Source: Armatimonadota bacterium (lineage in GTDB: Bacteria; Armatimonadota; Fimbriimonadia; Fimbriimonadales; Fimbriimonadaceae). Taken from it: a stretch of 64,000 nucleotides of DNA. Positions 60,153-64,000 of the stretch are shown here, in pieces (positions within the stretch are counted from its first letter, which is position 1; each line of letters opens with the position of its first letter). The stretch is taken from NCBI GenBank assembly GCA_018268315.1, contig JAFDWU010000002.1:473153-537152 (forward strand). Direction: 5' to 3'. A program made the position numbers and the translations under genes. The notes under the pieces are model-generated. The model was given only the letters and a program-made list of their open reading frames with translations. It made no database searches and was not told the origin of the DNA.

Positions 60153-61418
60153 TCAGCTCTTAGGGCTAGAAAGCGGTACGAGATGGATGATCTTTTCTTT
60201 GCGCCGAACTGGTTCGAGCCGGATCCCGAGCCTCTCATATACCTTGTCAAGCCAAGACTTCATTCCATTGGGGGTGCCGTCTTCTGGGAACTCGTTATCC
60301 CAAAAAAGACCATCCAGACTTGGGTCGGCGGAATAGATTGGAACTCCGCGACCGGCCGCGATAAAGCTCCGCGCGTCCTCCACCGTGCGGTAGTGCTTGC
60401 GTTTGGCAGCAGGCAGCTTGTCCAATTCGGATTGCGTGATTAGTTGCCCCTGGTTTGCGACGCTCATGGATAACCCACTCACCTCTTCCTCACGCGTGTC
60501 CAGCTTCGCCTGCCATGCAGCAAGCAGCGACGTAAGAAGGTCATTCTCCATTTCCCCAACCGCTCGCTGAGCGCTCCTTCCGGCAAGGGGGCGAGTAATA
60601 ATCGCGTCCCATCGCGATTGCTGGAACTTATCGTCGAAATCGACCCTGATGTAGGCCGCGAGCGTTGCCGTCAGACTCTCAAGTAGGTCCATTGGGCTCC
60701 AGTTAATAACAGTCGCACCGACGGTCGTGCTGTTCTTGCCGTAGTGGAATCCCATTTGGCGCTTGAAGAGGGATGGCCGCACCACGGTGCAAAAGGGCGG
60801 CATAACAAGGTCGTCCTTGAGTTCGACGTAATCATATGCTGGGTCGAACCCTCCCCGGAAGGTCCTTGGCTCACCGGTCATCTGCTCGATGAAGCTAGTT
60901 CCCCGGCTCGGATCAAAGCCGTGGCCGAGGGTAGCGCCGACCCCCTTAAACTTTCCGCTGATTACCCCTTCGATCATCTCTGGAGTAATCAGATCGGGCT
61001 CAATCACGAAAGCGATTTGGCCATCTGCACCGATGATGTAAGCGGTTGGGAAGAACTTGATCCCCCATTTTCTTTTTGTCGTCTCCGTCTGATCGCTTGC
61101 GATCATGCCAAGCATCTCGGTCTTGCCCATGAACTTGGCAATAACCTCAGGGGCCTCGGGGGATATTGAGATGAATGTTACGGGCTTTCCCTTGAACCGC
61201 TCCACTAGCTCGTTCATTTTTGGAATCGTCGCGATGCATGGAGCACACCATGTCGCCCAGAAGTCGACGATTGCCACTTTGCCCTTGAGCAAGTCAGGCG
61301 AAATGGGTCGAGGTTTGCCCGACTTCTGAACTTCCACAAGCCCTGGCAAATTTGGGGCGGCAGTGCCGCTTGGCAATTGTTTGCCGACTATTAGCAGGCC
61401 AGCTAAAACGGAAAGCAT
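60153..61418 (-). CDS. TlpA-type thioredoxin-fold protein with long C-terminal domain
   Basis: This 421-residue protein has an N-terminal membrane/signal helix (about 2-18), a TlpA/ResA-like thioredoxin domain (about 40-155) with the redox motif FWATWCAPCIATIP, and a second region of about 260 residues. That region has the flavour of the TIGR03435 or STN-like modules ('GATVINWSPMDLLESL', 'KVYERLGIRLEPV' near the end), though I cannot confirm the family. A disulfide role in the periplasm is plausible. It lies downstream of the PPTase gene with a 175-base gap that shows no gene. Confidence 0.78.
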   Translation of the reverse strand: MLSVLAGLLIVGKQLPSGTAAPNLPGLVEVQKSGKPRPISPDLLKGKVAIVDFWATWCAPCIATIPKMNELVERFKGKPVTFISISPEAPEVIAKFMGKTEMLGMIASDQTETTKRKWGIKFFPTAYIIGADGQIAFVIEPDLITPEMIEGVISGKFKGVGATLGHGFDPSRGTSFIEQMTGEPRTFRGGFDPAYDYVELKDDLVMPPFCTVVRPSLFKRQMGFHYGKNSTTVGATVINWSPMDLLESLTATLAAYIRVDFDDKFQQSRWDAIITRPLAGRSAQRAVGEMENDLLTSLLAAWQAKLDTREEEVSGLSMSVANQGQLITQSELDKLPAAKRKHYRTVEDARSFIAAGRGVPIYSADPSLDGLFWDNEFPEDGTPNGMKSWLDKVYERLGIRLEPVRRKEKIIHLVPLSSPKS

Positions 61419-61593
61419 GGGGCGAATCTACCTGAACAGCCCTAACAACCCAAGGGAAATAGAACTGTACGTGAGGCGCTGTAAGCAACTTACGCCTTCC
61501 TCCGCGGGCAGCAGTATTGTAGTCATCAACGTACCCTGGTTTTTCGACGATCCTAGGAATGCCGTAGAACTCCCTTGAACTCCGGGGCTAGAG

Positions 61594-62247
61594 TCACAGT
61601 TCCTGGGGGAAAGTTGCCACTGCTCCGCAATATCCTTCCGGCACGGCCAAGCGCGTCGTGCTCAATGGATCATGGCGAGCAGCCTCTACCCGGTCTGAAA
61701 ACAGAACCTCCAGACTCGAAAGAGGCATCTTCATTCCCATCCCCAGTGCTTTTGCGCACGCCTCTTTTAGCGTCCAGGCCTGGAATGCCTCGGCTAACGA
61801 ACTCCCTTCCAAATACTGCCTCTCTTTGGAGTTGCAGTGCCGCAAAATCGCTGCTAAGCTGCCTGGACTGGGATCTATCCATTCGATATCGACCCCAACC
61901 GCCCCGCACGTTGAAAGCGCGATCAAGGCAAGGTCCCGTGATGCCGATACACTAAACTCAACTGCTCGTCCGACGAGAAATGGCTTCCCATTTTCATCGG
62001 TTTCAATTTGAAGCGATCTGGGCTCCTCACCTAATTCGGCGCCAAGTATTCGTCTCAAAGTTCCTCGACCCAACGCAAATGTAATCGCCTTCCATCGGTG
62101 TCCGTACCGTTCGAAGCGCGCGCGCTCAGAAGCTGAAAGCAGCTCAAAGCACGTCGAAAGCACCTTGGCATCTTCGGAAATTGGCGCTTGCCAAACCGTC
62201 AAGCCAGCCTCATCGTATATCTTCTTGGCCCAAGGCGCGCCTTCCAT
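61594..62247 (-). CDS. 4'-phosphopantetheinyl transferase (Sfp-type)
   Basis: This 217-residue enzyme moves the phosphopantetheine arm from CoA to carrier-protein serines. It has the two-lobe Sfp layout with GVDIEWIDP (metal-binding Asp and Glu) and WTLKEACAKALGMGM (Lys/Glu) motifs; the N-terminal lobe has RGTLRRILGAELG. Its ATG shares one base with the stop of the upstream synthetase (TAATG), so the two are translationally coupled. It should load the carrier domain of that synthetase. Confidence 0.9.
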   Translation of the reverse strand: MEGAPWAKKIYDEAGLTVWQAPISEDAKVLSTCFELLSASERARFERYGHRWKAITFALGRGTLRRILGAELGEEPRSLQIETDENGKPFLVGRAVEFSVSASRDLALIALSTCGAVGVDIEWIDPSPGSLAAILRHCNSKERQYLEGSSLAEAFQAWTLKEACAKALGMGMKMPLSSLEVLFSDRVEAARHDPLSTTRLAVPEGYCGAVATFPQEL

Positions 62248-64000
62248 TAGTTGCTCAAGGCTACCGTCTCAGTAATCTCGTGGTGCCGCACCGGATCGTC
62301 ACAAGCCTGCACCGGCGAACCGGTCCAGAACGTGTTGCTGGGAATGGTTTCTCCCTTCATAACAAGCGAAAGGTGACCGACATGAGCGTCGCTGCGCAGC
62401 TCTGAGTCGCAGAGGATAACCGAGTAGTGGCCCACTGAGCATCGATCGCCGATGCGTATCGGGCCCATCTTCATTACACGATCCTCGAAGAGGTGGGCTT
62501 GAAGAGGCGCGTTGGCGTTGATCGCCACATCGTGGCCAATTGTGATGAGATCCGTCTCTGTCCAGTCGGTCGTGTTGATGAAAGTCCGCTTGCCCACCGA
62601 TGCGCCGAGGAACCTCATGAACCAAGCAAGGAACGGCGTGCCAACGAGCGCCTGCACGAAGATCGGTACTCCAAAGTCGTGAAGCACCGCCGAGTACGTC
62701 TCCGCCCTGTATACAAATCCGCTCCAAAGCGGGCTCACCGCAGGCTCATACTTGCCAACCAGCACCCACTTGGTGAGTTTGCACATCGCAGCGGCTACCA
62801 CCGACATGATAAGGAAGATGATGGGGCTTGCTAGCGTTGCCCACACAAGCGAGGACTCATTCCAAACCAGAACGAACAGCTCTAAGAAGATCGAAGCTGC
62901 AATGAGCGAGAACATGCTTGGCAGCACGAGCCGGAATGCCTCATGAGCCAGACGGTGAATATACATCGACGTCGTGGGGCGATACGTTTTGCTGATATCA
63001 AATTGGTCGTGAACCTGCCTGTTCGGCATGCTGAACGCCGGTGAGCCAAGCCAAGCCTGCCCTTTTTCTGGGCCGCTTACCTTAGAATCCGGCCAAACGG
63101 AAAGCACGCCGAGCAGAGATTCATCTGGCACCGACGTTCCTTGCGGAAGCACCGCATCGTTGCCTAAGAAGACTCGCTTACCGACCACCGTCTTTTCGAG
63201 GAAGATCTGGCCGTTACGGCGAATCGGCATGCCGATGCTGACCTCGCTTGCCAAGAAGCTCTCCTCGCCCATCTCGAGGAGGTCATAAGGCATGCGCCGC
63301 GGCAGCGCGATTTCGCATCTTGGTCCGCACTTCATGCCAAGCGCCATACACCAGTTGCGGGCAAACAGCGAGTCGTAAATCGGCACGACCGCAGCAGAAG
63401 TTGCGTCTAAATGCCGGTCCGTAAACCACTTTCGAACCGAGTAACCGCTTGGAAAAGGCAGGGTGCCTGACTTGAGCCTTCCCAGCACGACCCACTTCAC
63501 CACCAGCGACTGCACGGCCGCTATCAGCACAAGGCCGATAGCGTAGACCGGCTCCCACAAATACTCTCTGAAGCCCACGCTCGCGCTATAAAGCGCGAAC
63601 CCGGTCACTACAAAGGGGACCGACTCGAGCATCGTCAGAACCAACACCAGCAGACTCTGAAGGATGCCAAAGAAGGCATATCGAATCATGGTGGGCTGCT
63701 TGGCCGGATCGTAAGATGGAATCAGCTGTCGATCCGCCTTGCCTGCGGGCGAGCCCGCCCACTCCTCGTAGGCGGGAACGGTGACCCCCATTCCCACGCA
63801 TGTCAGGTCTCGCAGCGTCGCCCCTTCTTCAAGCGCCGCGCCTCCGGCGACACCTGATCGAACGCCCACGATGCACCCATCGGCGATGCGGATTGGATAG
63901 ATGTGGAGTTCGCCCTGGCTAACCGCCCCCGCGTGAAGCCACGCGGAGTTCTCAAAGCTACAGTTATCGCCAATCGAGACTAAGTCCGGGCAGTCGATAT
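62247..64000 (-). CDS. Pls/PosA-type peptide synthetase, C-terminal part (runs off the window)
   Basis: Only the 3' part is seen; the frame stays open to the window end (first visible residues 'IDCPDLVSIGDN'). What is present is the terminal module of TIGR02353-type nonribosomal synthetases: hexapeptide left-handed beta-helix lobes (first 'CIVGVRSGVAGGAALEEG', second 'GEESFLASEVSIGMP ... GKRVFLGNDAVLPQG', third 'TDLITIGHDVAINANAPLQA') separated by membrane-helix pairs (about 60-125 and 310-365 counted from 63869). Pls makes epsilon-poly-L-lysine with such a tail; the monomer here depends on the unseen A domain. It is coupled to a PPTase. Confidence 0.82.
   Translation of the reverse strand, partial: IDCPDLVSIGDNCSFENSAWLHAGAVSQGELHIYPIRIADGCIVGVRSGVAGGAALEEGATLRDLTCVGMGVTVPAYEEWAGSPAGKADRQLIPSYDPAKQPTMIRYAFFGILQSLLVLVLTMLESVPFVVTGFALYSASVGFREYLWEPVYAIGLVLIAAVQSLVVKWVVLGRLKSGTLPFPSGYSVRKWFTDRHLDATSAAVVPIYDSLFARNWCMALGMKCGPRCEIALPRRMPYDLLEMGEESFLASEVSIGMPIRRNGQIFLEKTVVGKRVFLGNDAVLPQGTSVPDESLLGVLSVWPDSKVSGPEKGQAWLGSPAFSMPNRQVHDQFDISKTYRPTTSMYIHRLAHEAFRLVLPSMFSLIAASIFLELFVLVWNESSLVWATLASPIIFLIMSVVAAAMCKLTKWVLVGKYEPAVSPLWSGFVYRAETYSAVLHDFGVPIFVQALVGTPFLAWFMRFLGASVGKRTFINTTDWTETDLITIGHDVAINANAPLQAHLFEDRVMKMGPIRIGDRCSVGHYSVILCDSELRSDAHVGHLSLVMKGETIPSNTFWTGSPVQACDDPVRHHEITETVALSN

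Noticed and set aside
61363-61578. 71-residue plus-strand frame between the TlpA-like and PPTase genes
   Set aside because: It has no ribosome binding site or recognisable motif and partly overlaps the TlpA-like start.

Overview
The window reads as a chromosomal segment of a moderately GC-rich, diderm, flagellated bacterium. P-ring and L-ring flagellar genes (flgI, flgH) imply an outer membrane. Two PEP-CTERM surface proteins, the coproporphyrin-dependent heme route, many signal-peptide beta-propellers and frequent TTG/GTG starts would fit an Armatimonadota (Fimbriimonadia-like) genome. That placement is inference; no rRNA or other phylogenetic marker is present. I see no tRNA, rRNA, CRISPR array, prophage or insertion sequence. 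Layout: 0.1-1.6 kb holds two overlapping PEP-CTERM protein genes and a terminator. 1.6-3.7 kb holds a REP-like repeat and two paralogous membrane proteins on the minus strand. 4.0-11.9 kb is a very compact heme operon, hemA-hemC-hemD-hemB-chdC-hemL-hemE-hemH, with start/stop overlaps at almost every junction; it covers glutamyl-tRNA to coproheme and the final decarboxylation to heme. Across a perfect 16-bp hairpin lie a convergent radical SAM/SPASM gene and a divergent hemY/cgoX, which supplies the oxidase step missing from the operon. At 14.8 kb an inverted copy of the repeat sits beside a truncated third paralog of the membrane proteins. 15-29 kb is mixed housekeeping and transport: ornithine-cyclodeaminase family, anchored phosphoesterase, AmtB, a YVTN propeller, an ArsR-ClC antiporter operon, a DUF2156 protein, two Cys-rich exported proteins, PurT, a VOC protein, a two-component system and RibF. 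27.3-37.6 kb (minus strand) is a flagellar rod/ring/hook-junction operon, flgF-flgG-flgA-flgH-flgI-flgJ(N)-flgN-flgK-flgL-fliW-csrA, running on into a membrane protein, ribF and a hypothetical gene. 37.7-44.2 kb carries two tandem exported tricorn-type proteases. 44.4-61.4 kb is accessory: a PD40 propeller, an HTH-PAS regulator, Hsp20, a HemG-type flavodoxin followed by a CoA-transferase, SDR, methyltransferases, AraC regulators, a beta-lactamase-fold hydrolase, GNAT, secreted propeller and lectin-fold proteins, a phosphoesterase/DUF2278 pair and a TlpA-like protein. At the right edge (61.6-64.0 kb) a 4'-phosphopantetheinyl transferase is translationally coupled to the C-terminal part of a Pls/PosA-type synthetase that runs off the window. 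The most unusual items are: a FlgA whose N-terminal third looks like the D1 domain of a rod protein (FlgG/FlgF family); the PPTase/Pls-type synthetase pair; a hairpin that would mask the ribosome binding site of the 58.1-59.4 kb phosphoesterase; tandem tricorns of which one has lost the conserved Ser before the catalytic His; inverted REP-like copies bracketing the heme locus; and a HemG-type gene in addition to HemY.
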